Shown here in pieces: positions 25,801 through 36,430 of a stretch of 64,000 nt of DNA. Every line of letters begins with the position of its first letter. The stretch's first letter is position 1. The translations under genes and the position numbers were made by a program. The notes beneath the pieces are model-generated. The model searched no databases and had not been told where the DNA came from. It worked only from the letters and a program-made list of their open reading frames with translations. Origin of the DNA: Prosopocoilus inquinatus (Eukaryota > Arthropoda > Insecta > Coleoptera > Lucanidae); NCBI GenBank assembly GCA_036172665.1, contig CM069871.1, positions 57,906,713-57,970,712 on the forward strand. The letters run 5' to 3'.

Positions 25801-28800
25801 TTTCCTTGTTTGCATCATTTTTTTTTTGTGTGTATTACAGTATGGGTAAGGCTCATTCCATATCAAATCATCTACATAAGTCAGGTTCCAAATATAATAA
25901 TTAAAAAATGCAGTACCTCTTAAAGTACAAAATTAAAAGTAATAAGCTACCGCGTTTGAATGCTCTGTATAAAAAGGAGGTTTAAAATTGCGTAAATTCT
26001 AAGTCTGAGCATTTATTTTATAACATTTTCTTAAATTTGTCAAAAGTAGAGCGGTTTAAGGTTAGTATTTTCAGTCTCCAGTCAGCCTATTATAAAAGGC
26101 AGGGAGTACATTTTTGTCTCATAAGTCTAATAAGATTTGAGAGACATTTTTTTGTATGAACAAAGTTTCATAAATATGGATACCAAAAAAATTATTTTTA
26201 GTTTTGAAAAGCAAATTCAGATTAAAACAAAAAACTGAAGCTGTAAAAAGGAGTTGAGATATTTTTTAAGCCGTTTATGAAAAAGAAAGTTTCATTTCGG
26301 GAATGATCAATATGAATATATGAAATATATTTTTTATATATTACTGGAATCATCTTGTTTGATTTATATACATTTTTTTGTAATATTGTTATTTTTAATT
26401 GTCATTTAATATTTTTCTACATTAATGTAGGTGCCTTTTTTAACTTAATAATAATATACATCCAGTAAAATACAAGTTAGTCTTTTGAAACAAAAAAAGA
26501 AAATGGAAAATTGTTTTTATCACATATTTAATGAAAAGAAATTATTTTCTTGGGATCTTCTGTATAGGCAATATACAGACGACTATGTTCGCTGAGTTGG
26601 CTAAAACGCTTCTTTTTTTCTAAAAGGAGTAATTTATTAGGAGTATTTTTTTTAACAAAGAAGCATTTTATTAAAAATACATAAGTAATCATTTCCTCAT
26701 AGTTACTCATTGGGCGAGGAGTTTCCTTAACTAATTACAGTTATTAATTACTAATTACATTATCCATTGTTCTTTTACAAGCTTCTGCTATTTCTTCCTG
26801 TCTTATTTCTTTCGGCGAGTTCCAGTTTTCTCCTTTTACTCTTACGATGAGTTTCACAAAAAAAAGTTAGTCAGCGATTAATTTAATTCTGTGATTAAGG
26901 AATGTCATTGGACGAAGTTAACAATAGATTTGAAACAACCAATCACAGGTTTAATCACGCTGTTAAATTAATCAGTGATTAAATAATTTTTGTGAAACTG
27001 AGGATTGGTGTGTCTTCTTTTATGCTATTCCACCTCCTTTTGGGTCTTCCTCTTTTTTTCCCAACGGTTTGGCCTCCTAGATGTTCTTAACTTGCCTCTT
27101 GTCCTCCCCCATCCTTACTACTTATTAAAATTAATAATTCGTAATTTTTACAGATGATTTTATAATTTTCTCCATTAATTAAGACGAAAATTACATAAAT
27201 AAATTATTGGTTTGTCACGTTTGCTTCTTGTTTTCTGAGATCAGGAAAAATTATTGGAAAGCATTTCAAAATATTGCGTAAGCTCAGAAAATCCAAAAAA
27301 AAATTTTTACCGTCTTTAGTGTAGGCAACCGCATAAACTATTGAGTTCATTGGTTTGCCTATTCCAATGCTTCAGGTTGAAAAGTTTTCACTTTTTTATT
27401 TTTGGACTTTTGGACTGGCTTTTAAAAGTAATTCAGTAGTGTTCTCTCTCCGCTAATACAAGTGAAAATTTTAAATAATAATAATAATAATTACCAAATT
27501 TTGGACGTCTCTCCTGAAATCATGAATAATTGGAATATAATGGTAACATTTAAAGAAAAATTGGATAAATTGCTTACACTCTAGCAATCGTGAAAGTTAA
27601 ATGTTTTTTCTTTTTACAAAAAGAAAAGTTCTTACCGCCTTTAGTGAAGGCAATCGTACAAACTGCTGAGTTAATTTGTTTGCCTATACTTGTACCAAGA
27701 CTTTTTATTTAAATTTAATTTATTTCTTTTTAGATAAACTGCCTACTTTATAAAATTAATTGTTTACTATCTTTATAATCTTTAAAGTTCATTATATAAT
27801 AATTTTCTCCATTAGGTATGCAAGAATAAAAGGAAAAATAAATAAATAAATCGGGTTTTTTTATGTCTAGTTTTTCTTTTTCGAAGACAGAAGAATCGAA
27901 AGATCGTTTAAACATTTCAAAATTATGAAAATGACTCATTTCAGTCAATTGCAAAAGTTTTTTGATAAAAAAAAATTCCCAGGGCCTCACGAACTTCTTT
28001 CGGCATTTCCTAAGTGGGTAATGAACTCTAAATGCTGAAGTGTGTTGGAGTAAGAGCGTAATGTGGCATAATTGTACTTTTTTTTTTAATCCAATAAATC
28101 TTTTACTATTTACTTATATTAAAAAATTCCAAATTTTAAAAGTAGTAATTGATTACTTTAAAAAGTAATTTTAAAGTAATAAGTAATTAACTTAGGCCCC
28201 TCGGTCTTTTAACTCGTTTGTAAGCTTAAAAGCTTATTTTTTGTATTCATGTGATTGAGAAAACTAGTAATAATATTTTTGTTTAATCTGAACAAAATAC
28301 AAAGATACTTATTTTATTTTTATTTAAGTACAATGCAGATAAATTTCCAAATGACTTGAAATTAACTTTAAAAAAAAGACTGGGGCTTGAAAAAATTAGT
28401 TCAAGAAAGTAATATAATATGTACATTTTCATTTTTTACTGCTCGTCTAGTAGAGTTTAAACTTTTCGCTTTTCTGTGGAATAAATAAAATCGAAAAGCA
28501 TCATTCATTACAGACCTAAAAGTTTATAAAAGTCGCCACGAAAGGCAAACTGCGTCGCTGTGGACTCGTTTATAGTCACGGGTATGTTGTGTGTTGCTGT
28601 AAATTGTAAAAAACTTAGAAATTAATAAAGAAAAGAAACAATAAACCGAGAAAACCAATAGATTTGAGGTTACGCTATCGACTATATTCGCCGGTATTTA
28701 TGGTTGCTTACCTCTTAAGTAGTCCCAGTCCAGGAAAAACTTACTGCTGCGAGAAGATCGTTAAAATTAAACTTATTTCCTTTTAGACAAACTCGATCAG

Positions 28801-31800
28801 CTATTAAGATGAATTATTTATATTTTTTTTTTAATAATTTAATAATTTTGCGTGCGAATATCAAAAGGAAATTTAATAAACTTTTTTTTACATTTACTAT
28901 TTCTTTTTTGAAATCGGGAAAAATCGGTTGTTTAATTGTTTAAATTAGAGTCTGTGGTTTTCAACGTTTACCTAAGGTACACGTGTACACGGACTGCGTG
29001 TAATAATATTTGCAAATTAAATTCACGTGTATTTAAATACACAATTTGTGTACTGCAATGTCAGGTCAAAAAGCGATCGTAAGATGTTCGTTCAAATCAA
29101 TGTACGTTACTTAGCAACTGATATGTTTTTGTTTGCCGATAGCGGGAAGTTAACTTTTATATAATGACAGTCAAAAACAACTGCAATAATTGACAACAGT
29201 TTTCGCTGCATTTTGATATTCAGCTGAATTCAGAAAGAAAAACGGGAAACGAAGTTTTTCTAGTTGTATATTTCGTTCTATTAATTAATCAATTAATTGC
29301 CTGCTTGACAATACCTATCAAGAAAATATTAACGTGTGATATAAATACACGTGTAAAACAAATACGTGTATTACACGTGTACACAAGTACACGTGTACAC
29401 ATGTACACGTGTTCTGACACATACGTGAAATATTGACCTCTAGTTTAAACATTCCAATTAGAAAGTTGCATAACCTCAGGCAATCGTAAAAGTGCATAGA
29501 TTTTTTGACAAATTGACAAAAAAAATGTACTTCCCGCCTTTAGTGCTGGGAACCATGTAAACCGTTCATTAAGTTGCCTTTATATTTATTAACTTTATCA
29601 TTAAAAATTATTTGTTTATAATTTTTAAAAGTGGCTCAATAAAAGTAAAGAAATTATTAATTTTTGTACGTCTGTTATTTATTTTGTTGAGATCAGAAAA
29701 AAAATGAAAAATGGTCCGAACATTCCAAAATTAAAAAAAGTTGCTCAGTTGAGTTTTTTAATAAATAATTACTGCTTTTAGCGTTGGTAACCATACAGAC
29801 AGCTGAGTTCATTGGTTTGCCGACGCTAAGAAATTTAATTTATTTAATTTTTGCGTGTTATTAAACCTAATTATTTATAATATTTAAAGATAATGCCATA
29901 ATTTTCTCGATTAATAGTATTAATACCTGTGAAAATTAAAAAAAAATATATCTTTCATTTCTGAAATCTGGAAGAATTGGAAAATTGTTTAAGTATTTCT
30001 AAATTTAGGAAACTTGCATAATCTTATACCGTTCGTAAGAGTTTTTTTTTGGAAATGATATAATTTTTTTTAAAAAAATTATCGCAAATCGTTTTTGATG
30101 GCAGTGAAAACCTCGAGCTGTCTCTGTACAGCTGTTTCAGCCCTGTTTGGGGTTTCATCAGCAGAGACGTAACTCGACATTCCCACTGCAAACCAAAAAC
30201 GACTTGTCCAATTTATTCGCAATTGCGATGTAATAGTCATGAACAGATAAAACAGCGGCATCCTACGATCTCTTTTTGACCTGACATTGCAGTAGGATAG
30301 ACAAATTGAAGCGGATTTGCTCCTAATAAGCCCCCCATGCAAGGCGACCATGCTTGCTGTCAAAGCATAATAAAAGTTTTTAAAAAAGTTTTTGCAAATC
30401 GTTTTTGATTGCAGTGAAAACCTCAAGCAGTCTCTGTACAGCAATGTCAGGTCAAAAAGCGATCGTAGGATGTCGCTGTTTTATCTGTTGATAATATAAT
30501 CATTTTTCCGCCTTAAGTGCAGGCAATCATACACACTGCCGAGTTCAATGATTTGCCTATATAAAGAAATTTAATTTATTTACTTTTTGTCAAACTGGCG
30601 TGTTATTAAAATTAATTGTTTACAATCTTTAAAGACTATATATAATGAATAAACTATCAGTTTTTTGGGACATCTATTATTTCTTTTCTGAAATCTGGAA
30701 GAGTTTAAACATTTCAAAATGAGAAAAATTGCATAACCTTAGACCAAGCCTAAAAGTTTATGTTTTTCAAAGAAAATAACCCTTACTGCCTTTAGTGCAG
30801 GCAACCATACAAACCGTTAAGTTAATTGATTTGCCTATACAAATAAATTTAATTTATTTACTTTTAGACAAACTGGTGCGTGGTGTATTATTAAAATTAA
30901 TTGTTTATAATTTTGAAATTAAATCCATAGAAAAATTGGAAAACTGTTCAAACATTTTCAAATTGGGAAATTGGCATACCTAAGCTTTGGCAATTTTGTT
31001 AATCTTTTGACGAAAAGTCTGGACGTGTTTCAATGGTAATAAAGTGAGAACCCCGAGATATAAAACCATAATTCCCTAATGTTATTAGTTATTATTATAA
31101 ATCTGCAGATGAAATGATTATGGAATGATGCTCAAAAAAAAAGACATTACTTGCACTATTACTTTCATACTTGCAAATTGTTCCAAATATTATAGCATCG
31201 CATTTTTTTATTTCCTAGCTTATCACATCTCGACACTATCTTCTTATCCATACACATAGAAGTAACCCTTTCATTCTCTTGTAGTGCATACGTACTGTAT
31301 TGTCATATTGTGTATTATTAATGTTGTAGTGGTTGTAACTAACTGTAGTTTATTACATGTCTTTAACCGTAACTTTAGTCATGCATGATTATTGTTGAAA
31401 TAGACATTGTATGTACAATTTGGAATTTATTTTTATTTATCTACTTGTTGTCGATCAATCAATACGAAGTTGTGCATTTATTATGAACATAATATGACAA
31501 TATGGATACAATTTTGTTTGCGTGATATTCAGTGGTGTGGCTAACTAATTTTCTCTGTGAGAGGGGAAAATGAAATCCGAATAACAAAGTGGTGTGTGTG
31601 GTTTTATTTTTTCTGTGTAAATAATTCTTCCTGATCATCATGCGAAAATGAGGCGCAAAATACTGGCTTTAACAAATCAATCATCTCCCCCCAGTCATCT
31701 CTGACACGCAAAAAACGAAGACTCTCATCAGCTTTGCAGCGCATTCTAACTCTTGTCAATTATCATCTTCTTGATGTACATACAGTTTTCATGTGACGTG

Positions 31801-32381
31801 TTTGTTGTATTTAGAAAGCGAGAAAATTGATCCGAAAAAGCCCCATAATTTTATAACCGGCGACCTGGTGTGGGGGCCGGCAAAGGGTTGTCCGGCTTGG
31901 CCAGGTAAATTGGTGCAAGTGAGTGACGATAAGGTTCTGGTAAGATGGTTCGGGGGTGATAAGACGCTCACCGAGGTCAACCCCTGCAATTTGCAGACAT
32001 TAAGCGAAGGCTTAGATGCTCACCACCGTGCAAGAAAAAAATCTAGGACGTGAGTGTTATAGTTACAGTCTTTAAATTTAGCCACACCCCTAATATTACA
32101 CATGCAAAATCGAAAGGCATTGTTTTCTTTTCGTGTCCAAAATATTTTTATTGCATTTATCATTTGTGGTATCTCATCGATTTGTGTTTTTGTGTAGAAG
32201 TCGAAAATTAAATACTCATTTGGAGAACGCGATTCAAGAAGCGATGGCGGAACTGGATAAGGTGTCTGATAGGGAAGCGACAGGAAATCAGGAGAAGACC
32301 ACCGGTGAGACGAAGGAGATGTGCGTGACGGAGATAATTGCAAAGAAAACGACAGGTCGACTGCGCAGCAGTCAACGCTGA
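13749..32381 (+). CDS. sba: MBD5/MBD6-like chromatin protein (six-banded), PWWP-containing, 5' exons missing
   Basis: Six exons join in frame: 13749-13894, 14064-15291, 22085-24942, 25117-25483, 31815-32049 and 32198-32381. They total 1,672 residues ending at a TGA. Every junction is GT-AG with matching phases (0, 1, 0, 1, 2). The C-terminus carries a PWWP domain (GDLVWG..KG...WPGKLV) followed by a conserved tail (TLSEGL.AH.R.RKKSR, LNTHLENAIQEAMAELDK). That tail is specific to MBD5/MBD6 and Drosophila six-banded. The middle is low-complexity, rich in Q, N, S and T, with polyQ and a basic patch. In mammals, MBD5 and MBD6 associate with the PR-DUB (BAP1-ASXL) histone H2A deubiquitinase; a similar nuclear role is inferred here. 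The MBD itself should be encoded upstream of the window, because the first exon seen is entered through an acceptor with one codon base owed. The two large introns (6.8 and 6.3 kb) are largely filled with transposons and repeats. Confidence 0.92.
14064..15291 (+). CDS. sba: MBD5/6-like gene, Q/N-rich exon
   Basis: The acceptor TTTTTTTTGTGTAG enters in phase 0 and the donor CAG|GTGAGG leaves in phase 1. The exon encodes about 409 residues of low-complexity sequence, dominated by Q, N, S, P and H. PolyQ runs occur at about 14829-14845 and 14879-14907. A short charged stretch (MNTKKIKMGKVMKKQR) lies at about 15030-15075. The annotated start must be upstream; an internal TTG at 14112 is not a start. 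Reading past the donor gives only a short intronic tail. Confidence 0.92.
16313..16445. repeat. GC-rich ~130-bp insertion inside the LINE RT region
   Basis: The segment begins near GAAAACCGGTCCGGCCGCGG and includes CGCGCTCCTTGTCACG and GAGTGCGCGTCGAAAAATCG. It is strikingly GC-rich compared with the surrounding T-rich LINE and interrupts the RT reading frame. Its exact ends and family are uncertain. Confidence 0.5.
16739..18534. mobile_element. Foldback transposon, 1.8 kb, ~600-bp inverted arms (copy 1)
   Basis: The ends are CAGGGTTTCCACCGAGTGCC (left) and GGCACTCGGTGGACAGCCTG (right), flanked by TA on both sides. The arms (about 16739-17350 and 17880-18534) are diverged reverse complements. 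Shared landmarks include GTTCAGTAACTGAGAGC, GAAATTTCTGTAG and AAATCGCGA. The ~500-bp loop encodes nothing I recognise. The element splits the antisense LINE: RT fingers lie on one side and the RT palm on the other, so it inserted by transposition. TA flanks with CAG...CTG ends suggest a Tc1/mariner-type non-autonomous element. Confidence 0.85.
22085..24942 (+). CDS. sba: MBD5/6-like gene, large central exon
   Basis: It enters in phase 1 from TTTTCCAG and leaves in phase 0 at ATG|GTAATT. It encodes 952 full codons of S/T/N/Q/P-rich sequence. From 23575 a basic cluster (KRKGKKRK) is followed by MPSQTVASMLHI, which resembles the RKRKQPP..VLSLL segment of MBD5. Strong use of GC-ending codons contrasts with the introns and confirms coding. 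If the next intron were retained, translation would continue for 14 codons and end at 24987. Confidence 0.95.
25117..25483 (+). CDS. sba: MBD5/6-like gene, exon before PWWP
   Basis: The acceptor TTGTTGTTAG enters in phase 0 and the consensus donor GAAG|GTACGT leaves in phase 1. It encodes 122 residues with a more ordered, mixed composition than upstream, including SRQHFEKFVQKRKHSDTLVV. It ends in an acidic stretch just before the PWWP exon. The intron upstream is only 174 bp. Confidence 0.93.
26755..27125 (-). mobile_element. 3' fragment of a LINE, antisense, split by a MITE
   Basis: On the minus strand, 27125-27000 reads GKKRGRPKRRWN, the R/K-G-R-P-R-x-R-W block found near the C-terminus of many LINE ORF2 proteins. 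After the insertion at 26850-26999, 26849-26760 reads PKEIRQEEIAEACKRTM, a typical LINE C-terminal tail. Only the last ~75 codons are present, so this is a 5'-truncated or deleted copy. Confidence 0.65.
26850..26999. mobile_element. MITE, 150 bp, near-complete palindrome
   Basis: The ends are AGTTTCACAAAAA and TTTTTGTGAAACT. The inverted repeat continues inward, with CAGCGATTAATTTAA on the left and TTAAATTAATCAGTGATTA on the right. It interrupts the LINE tail on both sides, which defines the insertion. No protein is encoded. Confidence 0.8.
28976..29420. repeat. ACACGTGT-rich repeat, possible non-autonomous transposon
   Basis: Palindromic GTACACGTGTAC words cluster at both edges (about 28976-29045 and 29330-29415) and are absent between them. 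This is the subterminal-motif pattern of hAT-like non-autonomous elements. The exact ends and target duplication are unclear. A 40-bp piece of the foldback repeat family lies inside at 29050-29088. Confidence 0.5.
30079..30490. repeat. Complex reverse copy of the 5.4-kb foldback repeat family
   Basis: Two family ends with the form GCAAATCGTTTTTGAT(G/T)GCAGTGAAAACC occur at about 30083 and 30395, separated by the family core in reverse orientation. The segment ends with a forward AGCGATCGTAGGATGTCGC piece at about 30460-30480. This is a compound palindrome. Confidence 0.75.
31815..32049 (+). CDS. sba: MBD5/6-like gene, PWWP-domain exon
   Basis: It enters in phase 1 and leaves in phase 2 at AC|GTGAGT. 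It encodes the PWWP fold: GDLVWGPAKGCPAWPGKLV (the P-W-P variant of the signature), then VLVRWFGGDKTLTEV, then LQTLSEGLDAHHRARKKSR. PWWP domains bind methylated-lysine nucleosomes through an aromatic cage; here the W residues of VWG and AWPG are present. The 148-bp intron that follows separates it from the tail exon. Confidence 0.95.
32198..32381 (+). CDS. sba: MBD5/6-like gene, terminal exon
   Basis: The acceptor TTTTTGTGTAG enters in phase 2. The exon encodes 60 residues and ends at TGA 32379-32381. RKLNTHLENAIQEAMAELDK corresponds closely to the tail that follows the PWWP domain in MBD5 (LNNHLEAAIHEAMSELDK). The last ~35 residues are charged and not recognisably conserved. Confidence 0.93.
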
Positions 32382-33486
32382 TATGCCGGATTTATCTTTA
32401 TAGGACCAACATCGAAATGATTTAAAAAAAAAAAAAAAATGTAAAAAATGTACGTAGCTCGAGAGAAAGTTTTAATAACTGTACCATAGTTTATGGCAAA
32501 TTTTAAATTAACGCTTCTTATATAGTAGAGTTGGATCCCTTGTTTTAAACTGGTAATGATTCCTAGAATTAAAAAAAAAAATAATAGGTCACACATTTAT
32601 AAGTATATTGAAATATTTTTCAAATGCCTTTTTTAACTAGTGTAAGTTGGGCATTCGTAACAGGTAAGAAGCCTAACCTTAACATAAAGAAAAAATAATA
32701 ATAATAATAAAAATTTGTACTACATTATTCATCTATGTAAAAAAAAATATAACGTAAATTGGGCTTTCAAATACTGTTTCGTCTGTTAGTAATACTAATT
32801 AATATAGAATATTTAATATTGAATAGCGGGTCATTGTAACATTTTTCTAAGAGTCAGTCAGTCAGTCAGTCAGTCAGTAGAGATGTAAAACAGCACCAAT
32901 TTCGTTTTTGAATTTCTAGTCATTGACACACGTTTGCGACAATAACGACGACTTTGTTTCCACTTGATTTCGGTCAATTTTTGTACTGTGATAATGCAGA
33001 AAAAGAATTGTGAAGCAATCAGGTTTTATATCATCGTTCTTACTTTAGTCATTTAATTTTTAACGTGCTTTAATGTCGCCTACTTTTCATTTTAGCATTT
33101 TGATATTGTAAAAACAATGAAAACAAAAAAGGAAAGTGAAACGGAAAATTCGATCCCTATAATTTGTGTGGGGATGTTCTAGCTTCGCTCTTCTTCAATT
33201 ATAGAATGATTGAGTTGCTTTCGTTTTTAGAACATCTTAGAAATAAGGGCATTCGGTAAGCACTTTTAATTGGATGGAATGTGAAACACGTAGCATAATT
33301 TTTCAGGCTAAACTTCGTTTCAGAAAAAGTTCCGATTTGAAAGATTGTGACGGTTTATTTCTGAACAAAGTTTCATTTTTCATCGCTCATTTTGTTCTAC
33401 TTGTTTTATGTAGGCACCTACTTGTGGGTACCTCATTAAAAAAATCGTTAACGATTTTATTTCGTCTATTCAAGATAGTGATTAAC
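32382..33486 (+). other. Probable 3' UTR and downstream spacer
   Basis: AT-rich sequence after the stop codon. The first AATAAA is at 32706-32711, about 325 nt downstream, and is a candidate poly(A) signal. A (GTCA)n run lies at about 32852-32878. No coding signal. Confidence 0.45.
32852..32878. repeat. (GTCA)n microsatellite
   Basis: About 6.5 uninterrupted copies of the tetranucleotide. Confidence 0.95.
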
Positions 33487-33640
33487 CCCCTTATTTTATA
33501 ACTCTTAACGACATCGTTAAGTGACGTATTTTGAACAATCAAGTCTTAGATATAACGCATTTCTATGCATTGATTGGTCAAGAAAATGTCACTTAACGAT
33601 TTTCGTTATTTAACGATGTTATGAGTTATAAAATAAGGGG
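33487..33640. mobile_element. MITE, 154 bp, palindromic
   Basis: The ends CCCCTTATTTTATAACTC and GAGTTATAAAATAAGGGG are exact inverse complements. The inverted repeat extends inward through TTAACGA(C)ATCGTTAAGTGAC. The centre is ~50 bp. No coding capacity. Confidence 0.8.
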
Positions 33641-33819
33641 CTAAAGTCAGACTGCTATAGTTTTTATTAACTTAGATAATGAAAATACACGTGGAATTAC
33701 TTTTACTTAAGTATGTTCTTAGTTTTTGGCTAAATTAGATTTATTTTTTGAACAAACACTTCGAATTTCTTACAGTATTCATGATGGATTAGTGGAAATA
33801 AATAAATGTGTAATAATAA

Positions 33820-34085
33820 TACAGGGGGTTTGGAACTTGCACTTAGTACAAAAAGAATGGTAGTTGATGAAGGTTGAGGTGAAGTCATCGGTAAGAAAAA
33901 ATTCTAATAAGAACCCTCCCGTTTTCGAGATAAAAATTACTAAAAATTTGGCCAAAATTGTTGGTGCGCCACTGAGTTAAGGTCACAAGCTGTCACGACT
34001 CGATACATTATTATAACCAAAATGAATGCCGCTTACATAAATAATGAGTTGACGAACATGGTATTATTTTATGGAAGAAAGAAAA
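33820..34085. repeat. Dispersed repeat, copy 1 (second copy at 36203)
   Basis: It begins near ACAGGGGGTTTGGAAC. It shares with 36203-36430, in the same order and orientation, GAAGTCATCGGTAAGAAAAA, TTTTCGAGATAAAAATT, TTTGGCCAAAATTGTT, GAGTTAAGGT.ACAAGCTGTC and AATGAATGC.GCTTACA. Confidence 0.75.
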
Positions 34086-36202
34086 ACGGGTTTCTTGGAT
34101 TTTGTAGGGCTTCCAGATGCCACAGTTTTTTTTTTGTACTAACAATTTCCAAACACTCAGTACAGAATATCAAAGGAGAGATTCTATAACTTATTAACAG
34201 GCCGTTAAAATTCACAGGTGTTTTTGAAATTAAATTCAAAATACAGTTTTATGATGGGTTGCCACCGCAGCAACGATGTTTAACAGCCCTTTAAATTTAA
34301 CGCTTTTGATACAGAATAGCCTAGATATTATTTAAAAAAAAATGATTAATTATTATTAGCTGACGGGAAACTAAATGCTGATCAACTTTTATTTGAAACA
34401 TTTTTTGATTGAATGCATATTTATTGAAGTATACACGGGGTCGCAAAAGTCTGTTCTCGGGCAATATCTGACGTGTTCAACTATTTTGATTCCGTCAATG
34501 ACGTCAAAATCACGTAGACTCTTTACACAAAACTACACAGCTCGTTCGAGAATTACGTCATTTTGACGTCATTATCGCATATGTCTCTTGTGGCTCGTTT
34601 CGAGAATACGGACTCGGTGCCGACAACTTAATTTCGTATTTTGACGTGTGATTACACGTGACTGTTTTTACGTTTGTAAGGTGCCCTGCCTGCCTGAATC
34701 AGTATCGATTTAGATTTTGGATTTGAAGGTTGTCTCCGCCTTGCTTTTGGTCGACAAATTTAGAACCAATAATTGTTGTTGGCTTCAAATATGTTGATTT
34801 AATCTCGAAGGTTTGTACTCCTAGATTTTATTTTGGGCCAATCGATCCGATTTCCCTTCGCATTTGAGTAAATTTTTCTGATCGTTTTGGTAAGTAAGTT
34901 CTCTCTCACTTTTTTTTTGTAGTAAATTCAGTTGTCTGTTCGATGGTCATTTGTAGGCAAGTTCCGTTTACCCCAAACTGAGTCTATTATTTTTTTCCCG
35001 TCGTCTGTTTTCGGATAGTTAAGTCATATTTTGTTCTCTAACATGGTCTTCTCCTTTTAATTTTTTTTTTTTTTGGGGAGGGGCTCCTTCATGAGTCCTG
35101 TTCTGCCAAAATTTAGATATTTTTTTTCCTGAACTAACCTCCTCTAGGAGTGTCCGTTGAATGCAACAGCAGTCCTTCCAGCAGGTTTTTTAATAACATA
35201 GACCTGCCAAATTAATAAACAATAATTATTTCTCATTTGCTGCAGTCAGTGGCAACACGATTCGATTGTACCTACTGGTTAGTAAAAATTTCCCCCAAAA
35301 TTTTTCAAAATATTCACTATGCTTTGACAGCAACCCTGCGTGGGGTGACTTATTTTGTAGCAAACCCCCTTCTGTTTGTCAATCCTCATGGTAGGTCAAA
35401 ATGCGATCATATGATGTCTCTGTAATTTTTTTTTTGTTACCTACATTATTTTAACTCGAAACTCTATTAAAAACGATGAAATCTTTTCGATAAAAATTCC
35501 GTTTTAATTCGAAAAATTAACTATCACGATTTGATATGTCTGACAAGGTGCCTATTAAAAAAATGTATGTGACGAAATTACAGGAAAAACATTCTTTAAA
35601 AGAAATTAAAATTAATTGTGGATTAGGTTTCATTAAAAAAATTAAAGAACATTTAAGTCTACAGATAAATACCGGGCGATCAACGGAATTTATAATTAGA
35701 GGAGGTTGTGATTGGTGCTATTTTATGCTGTGTGGTTGGATACAATGAGAAATAAATAAGTTGACAGTTGTCATATTTGAGGTTATGCTCATGTTTTGTA
35801 CAATCTCTATTTTGTTATTTTATTTCGTATGGACGCTGGTTTACAATCTTTTCGAATATTAGTAAAGGTTCCATAAGTAAATACGTTTATTACCAATCAT
35901 TTAAAAAATTAATGTGACTATACTACCAATTAAAATTTTTAATTTCAAACGCCAAGCCGGTGTTGCCAACAGTTTGCTAAATATCACAGCCTGCTCTAAT
36001 TATAATTAAGTTTGAATAGTATCAGACAGACTTTTAAATTCGATTAGGTAATAGAATTTATTGTTTGAAATGATTAAGTAATAATCAGGGAAAATAATTC
36101 GATCCAACACCGACTGAACTGCTTACTCCTTCCGCGGCTCTGATGTATTTAAATTGCTATTGAGTGGGAGGAGAAGTTCGAAGCTACTCTGGGTGGAGAT
36201 TA
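34086..36202. other. No gene recognised
   Basis: AT-rich DNA. A degraded foldback-family copy lies at about 35275-35425. A 70-codon open frame at 35536-35748 (+), starting MSDKVPIKKMYVTKLQEKHS, is intact but resembles nothing I know and has no supporting context. Confidence 0.4.
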
Positions 36203-36430
36203 ATACCGGGTGTTTGAAAATTGCTATTGCTAAATTGTGAGTTGAAGTCATCGGTAAGAAAAATTCTAATAAAAGTCCTACAGTTTTCGAGATAAAAATT
36301 TGGCCAAAATTGTTATAGCGCCAGTGAGTTAAGGTAACAAGCTGTCACTATTCGGTACATTGTTATTACCGAAATGAATGCGGCTTACACAAATGAGTTG
36401 ACGGATGTAATGTTATTTTATGGAAACAAT
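36203..36430. repeat. Dispersed repeat, copy 2
   Basis: Direct-orientation partner of 33820-34085, starting near ACCGGGTGTTTGAAAATTGC and diverged by substitutions and small indels. Confidence 0.75.

Larger units (their letters stand above)
27130..31010. repeat. Decayed satellite-like array, ~240-330-bp units
   Basis: A motif with the form CCGCCTTTAGTGCAGGCAAC followed by CATACA and GAGTT.ATTGGTTTGCC recurs at about 27310, 27637, 29533, 29771, 30508 and 30786. Between copies, other shared words appear in the same order: TTAAAATTAATTGTTTA, TTTCT(G/T)A(A/G)ATC(T/A)GGAA, GTTTAAACATT and CATAACCT. Local spacing is 240-330 bp. Copies are strongly diverged and interrupted by other repeats, so the array is old. 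Confidence 0.7.
25484..31814 (+). other. MBD5/6-like gene intron with LINE fragment, MITE and decayed satellite
   Basis: This is a 6,331-bp AT-rich intron. From 25484 to 26750 I see nothing definable. An antisense LINE 3' fragment follows, then a long decayed repeat array with one foldback-family copy. From 31010 to 31814 there is nothing apart from the acceptor TTGTATTTAG. Confidence 0.7.

Noticed and set aside
27130..31010. Regularly spaced repeats considered as a CRISPR array
   Set aside because: Units are ~240-330 bp, diverged, without short uniform repeats and spacers, and the genome is eukaryotic.
35536..35748. 70-codon + strand ORF (MSDKVPIKKMYVTK...)
   Set aside because: Intact, but no recognisable domain, no promoter or splice context and AT-driven composition; kept only as a note.
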